Below, piece by piece: positions 10,236-21,640 of a DNA stretch of 64,000 bases. The position numbers and the translations under genes are program-made. The stretch lies in the NCBI GenBank assembly GCA_963575745.1, contig CAUYUJ010001331.1:1-64000 (forward strand), written 5' to 3'. How positions within the stretch are numbered: position 1 is the first letter of the stretch; each line of letters opens with the position of its first letter. Under the pieces are notes generated by a model. That model saw only the letters and a program-made list of their open reading frames with translations. It had not been told where the DNA came from and did not search any database. Origin of the DNA: Prorocentrum cordatum (taxonomy: Eukaryota > Sar > Dinophyceae > Prorocentrales > Prorocentraceae).

Positions 10236-11430
10236 AGCGCGGGCGAAGATGGTATTTACAATTGTGGTATTCACAACTGCGTACGGTTGGGTCCTTCGCC
10301 AGGCTATGTAATTTGTTTTCTGGAGCTCCCATTTGCCGCCAACGCGTGGCTCGAATATGGCCTCGGAAGTCCCGAGAAGAGTTGCAAGATTGCCTTAGGA
10401 TAGCCCAGGACTGCTGCAAAAACAAAGCACTTGAGGCACTTTTAGACACCAAGGCGTGCGTTTCCAGGCCAGGATCCGATCATCCGGACACGGCCCCTCT
10501 GACGCGCTACACGCTTGGTCCCATGGCAAGTAGAATTTGAGCGCGCGCGCGAAGTGCGCGCGATGGTTCTCGTCATGTCATGTGCATGCGTACCTCTGGC
10601 ATGTGCTCTGCTACGGTGTGCTTTGCTAACTGTCACGCTTTGCTCTGTTTCGGCCGTGCTGCGATCTGCTATGCTAGCTCTGAATTGCATTGCGACGCTC
10701 TGATGCACAACATATTGCACGCCACACACATACACATACATACAGACTGTCTTGCTATGCTGAACCCCGCCGTGGAATTCAATGGTGTGCCATGCAATGC
10801 CAGCAGGCACTGCCACATGCTGCCCTGTGCGCTACCATCAACACCCAGAGTATCACATATCATCCAGGGCCTGTTCTCAACTCCCAACATCTATCCTGAG
10901 ACGGCGAACTGTAGCACTGATATGCTTCGCATCGCAATGCGTTATCCTTCAGTGCCGTGCATTGCTTATGTAAGTTTTCAATCAAGCAGCGCACCCCATT
11001 GGGATCGTTCTGCTTCATTCTTGATAAGTCGCACCAGACGGTCCCGCACGTGCTGCCCTCGGCCTGGTCGAAGATGCTCCGCCAGGATCATCAGCCTGGC
11101 TTTCGGCACTCCTTGTCGCAGTGGCGCACGCGATTTGCCCTGTCGGGTGGACGCATCCCATGCCGAGAGCCATATTCATTCTGATTGGTATTGCCAATAC
11201 CCTCATGTCGCTTCGAAACACGTTGACTTATGACCATCCTCGTCTGCTGGCATTCGCTGTTTTGGGGCCGATTTGGCACAATTTGGAGGCAACGAGTTCC
11301 GAAATATATGTTTGAATTCCACATCAGTTTTGCCTATGTGTGGGGCTTGGCCCTCTGCCATGCATTCTCCCGTGGACGATTGGACGTCCAGCGCTGCTGC
11401 TGCGGAACATGTAACATTTGACCTATGTGT
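10236..11430. other. Unique, gene-poor stretch
   Basis: It starts with GTATTCACAACTGCG and TGGGTCCTTCGCCAGGCT (10,270-10,305), a trailer also found after minisatellite 2 at 12,620-12,662. The rest is unique DNA of lower GC content with short CACACATACACA-type simple sequence near 10,722-10,745. Open frames up to 217 codons exist, but I see no motif or family in any of them. Confidence 0.4.
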
Positions 11431-11532
11431 CTTCCTCCTCCTCCTCCTCCTCCCCCTCCTCCTCCTCCTCCTCCTCATCATCATCATCATCCTCTTCCTC
11501 CTCCTCCCCCTCCTCCTCCTCCTCCTCCTCCT
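11431..11532. repeat. (CCT)n/(CAT)n trinucleotide tract
   Basis: Imperfect CCT repeats are interrupted by CCC and a (CAT)6 block. Pyrimidine-rich on the plus strand. Confidence 0.9.
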
Positions 11533-11649
11533 GTGTGCTCGCTGCCGCCAATAAAATAAATCGCGCTGCGTGGTACTCCTGGTAAGTTGACGGGCTGCGC
11601 CTTCAGCCGCTGGCCCCAAGTGGCTGTGGCTCTGCTGAAACACAGCTAT

Positions 11650-12662
11650 CCATTCCCAACCATCCCTCGCTTTGAAGAGACAGCGCCCCGCGTCTTCTCC
11701 TCCTCCTCCTCCTCCTCTTTCTCCCCCTCCTCCTCCTCCTCCTCCTCCTTCTCCTCCTCCTCCTCCTCTTCCTCGACCTCCTCCTCCTCTTCTTCCTCCT
11801 CCTCCTCCTCCTTCTCCTCCTCCCGCGGGGACCGCCACCCGTTTTGGCACACCCCTCACACAGTTCGTGGCCCTGTAGGGAGTTCCACCGAAGGCCCCGG
11901 TAGCAGGGTCCACATGGCGGCGCCGCCCCAGTTTGGCGCACCCCTCACACGGTTCGTGGCCCGATAGGGAGCTCCAACGAAGGCCTCAGTGGCAGGGTCC
12001 GCATGGCGGCGCCGCCCCATTGTGGCGCACCCCTCACACGGTTCGCGGCCCCATAGAGAGCTCCACCGAAGGCCCCAGTGGCAGGGTCCACATGGCGGCG
12101 CCGCCCCATTTTGGCGCACCCCTCACGCGGTTCGTGGCCCCATAGAGAGCTCCACCGAAGGCCCCAGTGGCAGCGTCCACATGGCGGCGCCGCCCCATTT
12201 TGGCGCACCCCTCACACGGCTAGTGGCCCCGTAGGGAGCTCCACCGAAGGCCGCAGTGGCGGGGTCCGCATGGCGGCGCAGCACCCATTGTGGCGCACCC
12301 TTCACACGGTTCGTGGCCCCATAGGGAGCTCAACCGAAGGCCCCAGTGGCAGGGTCCACATGGCGGCGCCGCCCCTTTTTGTTTCACCCCTCACACGGTT
12401 CATGGCCCCATAGGGAGCTCCACCGAAAGCCCTAGTGGCAGGATCCGCTTGGCGGCGCCGCTCCATTGTGGCGCACCCCTCACACTGCTCGTGGCCCCAT
12501 AGGGAGCTCCACCGAAGGCCCCAGTGGCAGGGTCCACATGGCGGCGCCGCCTCATTTTGGCGCACCCCTCACGCGGTTCGTGGCCCCATAGGGAGCCCCA
12601 CCGAAAGCTGTACCCACAACGCGGTACTCACAATTGCGCATGGTTGGGTCCTTCGCCAGGCT
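11650..12662. repeat. Minisatellite 2 composite: lead-in, TCC tract, 89-bp array x9, trailer
   Basis: After the lead-in (CCCAACCATCC, TTTGAAGAGAC) and a TCC tract (11,692-11,823), TCCACCGAAGGCC-type units recur at 11,884, 11,973, 12,062, 12,151, 12,240, 12,330, 12,419, 12,508 and 12,597, an almost strict 89-bp period. Units carry CATGGCGGCGCCGCCCCATT and CACCCCTCACACGGTTCGTG. The trailer GTACTCACAATTGCG with TGGGTCCTTCGCCAGGCT matches the one after minisatellite 1. The two loci are therefore copies of one composite repeat whose internal array has been expanded to different lengths (about 3 against 9). Confidence 0.9.
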
Positions 12663-13095
12663 AATTGTTTCGCCGATCGGCGCGGGCCCTCGCACCCCCC
12701 CTCCCCCCCCCTGGAGTAGATCTTGGCTGTTTTGGGGCGCCTGTTTCGAGCAGGTGGGGTCCCTCCCCCATAGGATGCACTGCTGCAAACGGTCGCAGTA
12801 AGCAGAGGTCCGGAACCAGACCCCCCCTCCCCACCCTCTTGCTGCCCAAAGTCGAAACGCCGAGTAGAAACAACACTCACAAGCCTTGTGGGGCCGCCGT
12901 GGGGCTTCTGCGGCAAGCTGCGGCCTCTGGGGCCGTTTTCGCCATCTTTGGCCGTATGTGGTTGCCTGCGGCAAGTACTGCCACCGTGCTGGCCCAGTGC
13001 TCTGGGAGACGGCTGCTCGGGGGGAGGGCCGTAGCACGTGAATCGAGCGATGGTTGGAGCAACGGCCAGAACGCCGTCGCATGTCACACCTCGGC
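12663..13095. other. No recognised gene
   Basis: C-rich runs (12,690-12,712) and GGGGCCGTTTTCGCC-type sequence that recurs loosely near 13,980-14,050. No coding signature. Confidence 0.4.
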
Positions 13096-13243
13096 CGTCT
13101 CGAGTTCTTCTTGGATGCTCTGAGGGTGTCCTGAGGACGGGTCGGAGGATGAAGGAAACGATGATGGGGCGTCTCGAGTTCTTCTCGGATGCTCTGAGGT
13201 CGTCCTTAGGTGGGGTCGGAGGATGAAGGAAACGATGATGGGG
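13096..13243. repeat. 74-bp tandem pair
   Basis: CGTCTCGAGTTCTTCT starts at 13,096 and 13,170. The two 74-bp copies share the GGATGCTCTGAGG block and the GGAGGATGAAGGAAACGATG block. A GGA tract (13,240-13,290) follows immediately. Confidence 0.85.
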
Positions 13244-13369
13244 AGGGGGAGAGGAGGAAGAGGAGGAGGAGGAGGAGGAGGAGGAACTGAAGGAGGAGGA
13301 CCGTCGTAGCGGACGAGTGCGATGCGGAACAGGATGATGGTGATGATGTCGAGGAGAAGTTTATCTGGG

Positions 13370-14170
13370 GCCGCCTTGGGGGTGTCTTGGCTTCTGTGCG
13401 GAAGTCTACCGGTCCTTTGGGGCTCTCCTGGGCCGTCTTGGAGCGTCGTTTGGCCGTCTTTTGGCGCGGTTGGGCCAAATTTTGGGCCCGACCTGTTTGG
13501 GACCGTCTTGGGCCGTCGATGGGGTCCTCTTTAAGGCCGTCGCGTTTCCCTCCGCTGGTCCTGTTGGGCCAGCCTGGGGGGTCTCTTCGGGCCGTCCACG
13601 AGCCCTCTGGGGCCATCGCGAGACCGTATTAAAGGAGTCTTGGAGGAGTCTTGGATGCTCAGCCCGATTTTTTTCACGGAGGATCATGGCCTCGGGAGCG
13701 CGGATCGTGGCCTCCGGATTACGGCCCTCTGCTTCTTTGTATACGAGGTTGTGCTTTCGGGAGCGCGGCCCAGTCTTGCTTGTGCACGGGATCGTGGCCT
13801 CGGGAAGGGGGCAGTACATGCGGCACCTTGCGGATGGAGGGGTGGGTCCCTTGCCATCTTTGAGTCACGCAATCAGGCAGCTTTTGGCATTCTTCCATGC
13901 TTCTCCGTGCCAGGGACCACGGTGGCAGATTGAGGGCACACTGGGACTGGGGCGCATTTTGGGGGGCCCGTCCTGGTCGCTGTTGGCGCTGTTTTAGCGC
14001 CGCGTTGCCAGTATGTGGCTTTCTTCGGCAAGCTTGGGGCCCTGGGGGTCCATGGTTGAAGCGACCTTGGGACCTCTTGGAAGGACCGTCCTGCTAGCCT
14101 CTCGGGCCCTCCTGGCCGTCTAGCGGCCTCCGTTTGGGAATCTTGGGTCAACCTGCGGCGGACAGGGCGC
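13370..14170. repeat. Degenerate GGGGCCGTCTTGG-type repeat region
   Basis: Many short variants of GGCCGTCTTGG / GGGCCGTC occur without a strict period. The same wording occurs at 28,190-28,225 and 62,560-63,080, so this is a dispersed low-order family. Frames are open because of composition; nothing looks coding. Confidence 0.5.
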
Positions 14171-15060
14171 TGAGAGATCCTCCTCAGGTAGTTTCAGTGA
14201 CGCAGCAGGCCTCCCTTTGGTGGACACCAGGAAGGAAGCATGACTGGAGAGACAATCGACAGAGAAGACGCACGACTGGAGAGATAACATGACGGGGGTA
14301 CATGGTGGATAACATACCGGAAACACGCGACAGGGCCACAAAGACGGCATCGGACAGCAGCTCAGAAAGGACCCTCGCAGCCTGGCGCCTGCAAGGGGCT
14401 GGTGGGCTGGCGGATCTGAGCAGCACGATCCAGGCGATTGCAGTGCTCTGGGCAATGAGAGACCAAAGCGTACCTGTTTCGGCTGCCACCTTGCGGCGAT
14501 TATATCTCTTCCACCAGGCCCTTGATGCGTTCCTCGGCGATCATCGCCGCGACCGCAATCGCCATTGCAAGCAGTGGCGGCAGCGTGGCTACCGCCGCTT
14601 TCTCCTTGCCGTTGTCGACGTCGCTGTCGCCGCCATCCTGTGCTCCTCCCGCGTTCTCCGGCCTCGCCACTCTCCTCCGCGCCCTTGCACGTCCCTGCCC
14701 CACTGCGTCCCACCCTTCCCTCCTCCGCACTCCCTTCCCGCCAATCGTTTCGTGTCTTTCCCTCCCTCTCCTCCCCATCCGTCTCCCCCAGCCCCAACTC
14801 CTCGGCCCTGCAGAATCGCACCGGCTGCTCCAACTTCCGGGCGATGGCGCTGGAGAAGCAGCCCGCCACCCACGCGGGCCCGGAGAACTGCGCTCAGAGG
14901 TGTTGGTCGTTCGCTCATCCTCCGCTTCGCCCCCCTCTCTCCTCCTCCCTCTTCCGCCTGATATCTTATCAATTTTGTCATCGTCCGCCTCCTCTTGTCT
15001 CATCTTTCCTATATCTTCTACCAGCGGGCCGCTCTGCGGTTGATCGGGAGCTTCTGTAGG
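14171..15060. other. C/T-rich unique region, no gene recognised
   Basis: A 219-codon frame at 14,302-14,961 begins with non-repetitive sequence (SERTLAAWRLQGAGGLADLS) and then becomes Pro/Ser/Arg-rich as the DNA turns into C/T-rich tract. I recognise no domain and cannot say it is translated. A minus-strand reading ending at 14,500 (PPLLAMAIAVAAMIAEERIK) is similarly unassignable. Confidence 0.3.
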
Positions 15061-15280
15061 CGAGAGGAGCACGATCGAGATGAGAATGACGAGCGTGAGG
15101 ATCAGGAGGGCGAGGCTCGCAAGGGGGAGGATCAGGAGAGCGAGGGTAGCGCGGGTGAAGATCAGGCGAGCCTGGAGCAGGATGGTGACGATGTGGAGAA
15201 GGAGGGCCAGGAGAGCGAGGATGGCGAGAATGAAAACCCGGAGGGTGAGGATCGGGAGACCAGCAGAGGACAGCGAGGAT
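15061..15280. repeat. Purine-rich degenerate repeat (GAGGATCAGGAGAGCGAG type)
   Basis: Loose 9-bp/18-bp repetition of GAGGATC and GGCGAGG words. One frame would give a Glu/Asp/Gly-rich peptide. The periodic DNA explains the open frame. Confidence 0.6.
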
Positions 15281-15310
15281 CCTTTGCCTCCTCCGACTCT
15301 CCTCCTCATA

Positions 15311-15387
15311 CTCTCCTCCTCCTCCTCCTCCTCCTCCTCCTCCTCCTCCTCCTCCTCCTCCTCCTCCTCCTCCTCCTCCTCCTCCCC
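15311..15387. repeat. (CTC)n microsatellite
   Basis: About 25 nearly perfect CTC repeats on the plus strand, followed by imperfect CCT/TCT sequence up to 15,435. Confidence 0.95.
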
Positions 15388-15436
15388 CTTGTCCTCCTCC
15401 TCTCTCTCCTCCTTCTTCTCCTCGTCCTCCTCTCCC

Positions 15437-16075
15437 CTCCGAGGATTTCCCCGACCCCCGCGGAAACAGAACAGGGGCGCCTCTCAGCGCCTCCTTGGGG
15501 AGGCTCCGGGGACGGGTTTTCTGAGGATGTCCAGCGCGAGGGCGCCAGGTTGGAATTCATCACCAGATTTCCCTGATCTCGCCGGATTTCCCGAGTCTCG
15601 CCGGAAACGGAACAGGGGGGCCTCTCAGGGCCTCTTTGGGGAGGCTCCGGGGGCGGTTTTTCTGAGGATGTCCCGCGCGAGCAGGGCGCTGGTTTGGAAT
15701 TCGTCGCCGGATTCGCCAGATTTCCCAGATCACGCCAGAAACAAAACAGAGGGGCCTCTGAGGGCCTCCTTGGGGAGGCTCCAGGGTCGGCGGGGCTATT
15801 CCCTCGCGTGTCCCACGCGAGGGCGCTGGCTTGGAACTCGTCGCCGGATTCGCCGGATTTCCCAGATTTCGCCGGAAACAAAAGTAGAGGGGGCTTCTTC
15901 TGAGGGCCTCCTGGCGGGCTCGGGGGGCGATTTTTTCTGAGGATATCTCACGCGAGGGCGCCGTTTCGGAATTCGTGGCTGGATTCGCCGGATGTCCCGG
16001 ATCTCGCCAGAAACGGAACAGGGGGGCCTCTGAGGGCCTCCGTGGGGAGGCTCCGGGAGCCAGTTTTTCATCGCC
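15437..16075. repeat. 137-bp dispersed repeat, locus 1 (about 4.5 units)
   Basis: Anchor GGAAACGGAACAGGGG (with variants) at 15,462, 15,603, 15,737, 15,873 and 16,009, periods 134-141. Each unit contains CCTCTGAGGGCCTCCTTGG, TCTGAGGATGTCCC(A/G)CGCGAG, a GGTTTGGAATTCGTCGCC core and CGGATTTCCCGGATCTCG. The minus-strand open frames here come from the repeat. Other loci are at 16,935-17,270 and 22,085-22,745. Confidence 0.9.
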
Positions 16076-16079
16076 CCTA

Positions 16080-16934
16080 AATCGCGCAGCGATTTGGGGG
16101 GCAGGAGAATTTCCCAACGTGACCAGTGCCAAATGTTTGCCTCTTCGCCTTCTGGCCTCTTAGCCTTTGTAGCAGCCTTTAAAGTGTGCGCCATCGGGCG
16201 CCGTGGGATTCGAGCACAGCTCTTTGCCTGGGTGCCTCCAGCAGGGGGCTGCGGCTCACGCGCCGGAGCGGCCCTGGTTCCCGCTCGCCTCCGTCTGCCC
16301 CCTCCTGGCCGGATGGTTGGTTGGAAGGTGGAGTGCGCTTCCTTGCGGCGCACGCTCCAGTCTTCGCAGCGCGTCGCAGCACAGGGCGGCGGGCCCCGCG
16401 ACGAGCTCCCGCGGCACGGCGAGAGGCTCTCTGCAGTGAGGCCAACGTCGGCGCAGGCAGAGCCCCCCCCACCCTGGCTGGACGAGAGAGGCTCTCCGCC
16501 ACGGAAAGTGCGGCGCCGAAGCTCCCACGGGGCGGGAGAGCGGGTGGTGCCCGCCCGCGGTCTGTAAGCCCGTGCCCCTATGACGTCCTCTGCTGGCCTG
16601 GGTGGTGCACTCAGGTCGCAGAGGGGGATGATTAGGGGGCGGGGCCCCCGCCCCCCGCCGCGGGGGGTTCTTCTGCTTTTCCCTTACCAGCGCTGCTCTG
16701 CGGGGCCCTGCTCCTCGTCGCCCAGTGGCTACGGTCGCGGCGCCGAGCCTCCCACGGGAAGGGAGAGCTGGCGGCGCTGCAGCCCACCCTCTGCCACCCT
16801 ATATTCCGCAAGTGCGGTTTGGGGTCGTGCTGCTTGGCAGGCTGCCCTGCTGGGCTTGGGGCCTGGTGCGATTGACCAGGAGCCCAGCCCAGCAGCAGGC
16901 TTCACATCTCTGCCCAACGCTCCTGCGAGGGCAG
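16080..16934. other. GC-rich spacer between 137-bp repeat loci
   Basis: Several frames of 70-157 codons are open on both strands because of high GC. I see no conserved motif, and the codon pattern does not favour one frame. It may be unique spacer. Confidence 0.3.
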
Positions 16935-17270
16935 CCTGCAGGAGATTTTCTGAGGATGTCCCACGCGAGGGCGCCCGTTTTGAATTCGTCGCCAGATTTT
17001 CTGGATTTCCCAGGTCTCCCCCGACACGGAACTGATGGGGTCTCGCTCCGGGGTCGGCGGGGCCATTCCCTCGCGTGTGCCACGCGAGGGTGCCGGTTTG
17101 GAATTCGTCGCCGGATTCTCCGGATTTCCCGGATCTCGACGGAAACGGAACAGGGGGGCCTCTGAGGGCCTCCTTGGGGGGGATGTCCCACGCGAGGGCG
17201 CCAGTGTGGAATTCGTCGCCGGATTCGCCGGATGTCTTGGATCTCGCGAAGTTGCGAATCTGATTTTCCC
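16935..17270. repeat. 137-bp dispersed repeat, locus 2
   Basis: Three incomplete units carry TTCTGAGGATGTCCCACGCG, GGAATTCGTCGCCGGATTC and GGAAACGGAACAGGGGGGCC. Some units have lost the GGCTCCGGGG part, so spacing is irregular. Confidence 0.85.
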
Positions 17271-17425
17271 ACAGCATCCTTCCCTGTGAAGGGTCCAGTA
17301 AGCGTCGCAGGCGTGACCGGACCAATACCGGAGCAAGGCCGTACCGCAATGAAGAATGAGGCTGGAGTAGTGCAGGGGCGGTTGGGCGGGAGCACGCGAA
17401 AAATTGTTGGGTCTACTCGTTCCCT

Positions 17426-17840
17426 TCCGTGTCTAACTAACACGACACCTACATACCCCAGAGCCTTCGTGTACAACAAACCACGCAATACTAAATGGGC
17501 TCCCCATTCGAGCCTAAGTTGAAAGAGTCAGTCTATTAAACCCCCTCCGTGTCCAACACAACACACAGGTAATCCGCGGTTTTCTGCGTGCAACACACCG
17601 CCTGATGTTCAACAGGCTCCATTCCATTTGAGAAGTCCTTATATCAAATAACTTCCGTGCACAACACAACGTGCAGGTATTCCACAACCTCGCGTATAAC
17701 AGACCACCCGTTAGTCAACAGGCCCCCTTTCCAAGACCCAATTTGGAAACATCTTTCTACTTGGCCCCCTTCGCGTCCAACACAACACCCAGGTACTCCA
17801 CAGCTTTCGTGTACAACATGCCACCCGATACTCAACGTTC
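17426..17840. repeat. About 117-bp degenerate tandem repeat, 4 copies
   Basis: Blocks of the form CCAACACAACACACAGGTA followed by TTCGTGTACAACA(A/T) recur at about 17,431, 17,550, 17,660 and 17,778. Each copy contains several CAACA words. It runs directly into the GGTTCC array at its right end. Confidence 0.75.
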
Positions 17841-19115
17841 ACGGTTCTGGTTCTGGTTCCAGAATCGTTTTCGTTTCTTTTTTTTTTGATTCCAGTCTCG
17901 GCAGAAAAACAAAAAAACAGGGGTCACGGTTCTGGTTCCAATACCGATTCCGGTTTGGACTTCTGCCCCCGAAGAAGACCCACTTGGTCACGGTCTTGTT
18001 GTTTTCTTCTTCCGGACAGGAAGACGACCCCCCAGGTCACGGTTTTGGTGATGGTTCTGGTTCTGGTCTGGGGTCTCTTGTTCTTCTGGCCCAGAAGAAG
18101 ACCCCCAAGTCAGGATTTTGGCTCTGGTTCCGGTTCCGGTTTAGGTTTCTGTTTGGTTCTTCTCCCAGCCTCGAGAAAACCTTTTTGGTCACGGTTCTGG
18201 TTCCGGTTTTGGTTCCGGTTTAGGCTTCTTCTTTTATTAAGAAGACTCGCCAGGTCACGGTTTTGTCCAGCCTCGAAGACCCCCCAAGCCACGGTTTTGG
18301 TTTCGGTTTTGGTTCCGGTTCGGTTTCCGTCTTTTTTGGGCTGCGGATCCACAGGTCTCGATTTGGTTTTGGTTTCGGTTATGGTTTCGGTTTCTTTCTT
18401 CTTCTGACCCGGAAGAAGACCCCCCAAGTCACGGATTTGGTTCCCGTTCCGGTTTTGGTGTGGGTTTCTTTCTTCTTCCAGTTTCGAAGAAGACCCCCCA
18501 GGTCACGGTCCTGGTTCCAGTTCTGGTTTCTTTCTTCGGGGTGTGGAAAAAAAACAGGTCACAGTTTTGGTTCTGGTTCCAGGTCACGGTTGTGGTTCTG
18601 GTTTTGGTTCTGGTTTGGATTTCTTTCCAGAAGACCCCGTAGGTCACGGTTTTGGTTCCGGTTCCGGTTTCTTTCTTCGTCGGGGTGCGCAAAAAAAACA
18701 GGTCAGGGTTATGGCTTTGGTTCTGGTTTCGTTTTTTGGGTTTTTTGTTTTTCTTCTTCCAGCCCTGCAGAAAATTATGTTTTGGTCACGGCTCTGGTTC
18801 CGGTTCTTGGTCCGGTTTCGTTTTTTTTTGGGGGGGGCCTGGAAGAAGACCCGCAGGTCACGGTTCTGGTTCCGGTTCCGGTTTGGGTTTCTCTTTTCTT
18901 CCAGCTTCGAAGTTCCAGTTCCAGTTTCGGTTTATCGCAGAAGATTCTTTGGTCACGGTTCTTGTTCCGGTTCTGGTTCTGGTTTCGGTTTCTTTCTTCT
19001 TCTGGCCTTCGCGGTTTGGTTCCGGTTTTGGTTCAGGTTTGGGTTTGTTTTATTTTCCAGTTTCGAAGAAGACCTTCCAGGTCACAGTTTTGATTATGGT
19101 TCTGGTCCTGGAAGG
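17838..19115. repeat. GGTTCC/GGTTTT degenerate array, locus 1
   Basis: 6-bp words (GGTTCC, GGTTCT, GGTTTC, GGTTTT) alternate about every 60-110 bases with TTTCTTCTTC and GAAGAAGACCCCCCAGGTCA blocks. This gives a longer irregular period. Plus-strand frames give Val-Pro-Val-Leu and Phe-rich peptides and minus-strand frames give Thr-Lys-rich ones; both are repeat artefacts. Confidence 0.9.
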
Positions 19116-19462
19116 GGTCCTAGCGGAGGTTGAAAGATTTGGCGAAAGTGTCTCGCCGATTTTGGTCGCACGCGGGGTTCCTGGGTTGCCGGTTCCGGGT
19201 TCCCGGGTTCGCGGCTATTGGTTCCGGGCCGATTTCGGTGGGTTTTGGGTTCCTGGGCTCCTAGGTTCCAGGTCGATCTCCTTAGCGAAAACCGTCCATT
19301 GATTGGGGATTTTCTTTGGTGTCATTTTCGGTGTGCGGAAAAAGACCTCCCAGGGCAATTTGTTTGTTGTGTGTTGCGCCCCAGCATCGGACCAGGTGCG
19401 AAAGCGCCACGCTCAGAAACAGAGCCTGGGTGAAACTAAGGACGCCGCAGCGGGGCTAAGCA
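19116..19462. other. Spacer, partly GGTTCC-like
   Basis: 19,175-19,275 still has GGGTTCC words; 19,276-19,440 is unique. No coding or RNA signal seen. It forms the left flank of the LINE remnant. Confidence 0.35.
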
Positions 19463-19561
19463 GCGCTAAAGGAGGAGGAGGAGGAGGCGGAGGCGGAGGA
19501 GGAGGAGGAGGAAGAGGAGGGAGGGAGGGCACGGCTGCTGCGCCTGCGGACGAGCGCGGGC

Positions 19562-20010
19562 TCACACGACCTCCAGCTCGTCCAGGGGGCAAGTTGGTTC
19601 CAGGTGGGTGATGAGTACGTCGGTGCATGTATGCATGACCATATCTGCCACCGACCGTTGCACTGCCATTCCTAACATGCCCCACCACCTATGTAATAAG
19701 CCCAACGACGTGCCCCGTCGGATGGCTGCCGGCAGAGCCTGGCACCGTTCACGAGGCAGGGTGGGGACCAGAGAAACACATTGGCGACTCCACCTCCCAT
19801 GCACCTCCACCCCCAGACACTGTAAGGAGCCCAATCCTGTAGATCGCACGTCGGCATCCGTCCTGTCGTTGTCGCGTTCGGCTCTGCCCAACAATCGCTC
19901 TCCTGCTTTGCTGGCGCCTGGTCGTGGAGCGGAATTCCCACTGATAGGTGGTATGATTGTGACGCCACAAAACAATGGTAGTCCACGTTCCACACTCAGT
20001 CCTGGCACGA
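19562..20010 (-). pseudogene. LINE C-terminal domain
   Basis: The frame ending at 20,008 (minus) reads GLSVERGLPLFCGVTIIPPI, later VEVHGRWSRQ, and ends near 19,562. In related dinoflagellate LINE proteins, as I recall them, the region after the RT has a G-LPLF-G-(A/V)-x-(L/I) block and a V-x-(T/H)-G-G-R-W-S block. These may be part of an endonuclease-like fold, but I cannot place catalytic residues. The frame differs from the preceding part, so another frameshift separates them. Confidence 0.6.
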
Positions 20011-21640
20011 TTAGGTCCAGTCGTCTCTGTCGTGCGCAGGCACGCGCACATGCGTATGGGCCAACATACGCTCGACATTTCTGTGCGGTATCATACCGCC
20101 GGCTTCAGTGAATACCTGCCTCCAAACTACCACCAAGGCGGTATGCCCAGCATTCAGTCTGCCGTAATGATTCGTTGTCATCATAGAATACCCATGTGGG
20201 TCAGTTCCGTCGTAGCGTACCCCAATACCTACTCGGCGACGAATAGCACATGACATTTGCTTGTTATCCAAGGTGAGGCTCGTAGTGGTAGGACATACGG
20301 TTAACCATATTGCTGCATAGGGTCCCATAACGGAGTAGATCCGTGCTTTGCCCATGGTCGCAGCATTGGTCTTGGCTGTCGGTCCCCCTCCCAATTCTTG
20401 TATAACATGATTGTGCGCTCTGTGCTCCAAAGGGTCGGATGCGTGGAATTGCCATCCATGCGTCCATTCTCCGAGGGCCATCAGTTGTTCTGGTGGTGCG
20501 GGGGGTCTCTCACCCGCTGCCACCTGGCTCCAGGATGCACGTCCCGCCCATCCGCTGTCGTCACACGCTTTGCCAGCCCGTTCTGCTTCAACCAAGCAAT
20601 CTGGGCAATTCGAGATTCCATCCACGGTTCCCCCAGATATCGCCTTGAGATGGTCAAGGATTTCTTGCCCAATGGCTGTGAAACCACGGCTGATGTTGTG
20701 CAGGGAGTCCGCCCAACTAGCCGCTGGGGCGAGTCGTGAAGAGTTTCGCAAGCCGAGCCGGGCATATCTGAGCGGGAGTTGCGCTTGAGCGACCCACGTG
20801 TTGAATGAAATGCCGTGCACAGCATTGTCCCAAGTTTCTGGCCCTGGGATTTCGAAGAGTTCCTGGAACGTGCGTTGGCGTCGTGCTTCTGCGCTGCGCT
20901 CTGCGACTGGTTCGGTGGTGTTGTCCGCAATAGGTGGTTGAGCCGTGGTACTGCACAGTAGTAAAGCAGGAGCCACGCCCTCTGCAGCGAAGGGAGCTTA
21001 GGTAGTAGTTTCAACAGCTTCTCCTTCTCAGCAGCTTGCGCATTTCCAAAACTCTCCACAGATGCATCTGTACCAAATGGTGCACCTAGACCTCGCATCC
21101 CGCATTCTGAATCCGCTTGGTCGTGCACCCATGCTGTAGGTGATCGCTCAGCCAGCCTTGGGGGGCAAGGGCCAGGGCGCTTGCTCCAAGCCGCAAGTTT
21201 CCCAATATTGACATCGAAATGGCATTGATCTCGGAGGATGGTTTGCACTGTGTCGTAAATGTGAGCGACGTCGCCGGGGTCGCAGACGATGTATATATAT
21301 ATATATATATCGTCCAGGTAAGCGATAACTTCGGCCCCTGCTGGTAGATGTGCTTTGATATGCTCCATCGTTGCATGTAGCGTTAAACAAAACAATGCTG
21401 GCATCAGAGCGTCCCCTTGTTCTCCACCGTCCCCCTGTCGTATGGTGTGCACACGTCGCAGCATACCAGAGGCGCACAAACAGCACTAATCTGTGTAGGC
21501 GGTCGTTCCGTAATAGTTGTTCGAGCATGCGCGCCCTGGACACGTGATCGAAGGCACCCTCTCCGTCGATGCTCAGGAGTACTTTGTCGTGGTTGGCGTC
21601 GGTAAGGTACCGTAGGAGATGGATAGCAGCGTCCGTCCCA
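20011..21640 (-). pseudogene. LINE reverse transcriptase, frameshifted
   Basis: Minus-strand order: LLSIDGEGAFDHVSRARML (palm motif A, about 21,543-21,600), EQLLRNDRLHRLVLFVRLWY, GGEQGDALMPALF (motif B, about 21,391-21,430), EVIAYLDD (motif C, Asp codons 21,312-21,314 and 21,309-21,311), then LQRAWLLLYYCAVPRLNHLL and AQLPLRYARLGLRNSSRLAP. These phrases match the RT family that is very common in dinoflagellate genomes. At least two frame changes (near 21,470 and 20,960) break it. A TA dinucleotide run directly after the catalytic Asp pair adds Ile-Tyr repeats. Confidence 0.85.

Noticed and set aside
14302-14961. 219-codon frame as a host gene
   Set aside because: The second half is translated C/T tract and the first half has no recognisable motif; left as unassigned.
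17838-19133. Plus-strand frames of 170-276 codons rich in Val, Pro and Phe
   Set aside because: Direct translation of the GGTTCC array; the same peptide type appears in several frames.
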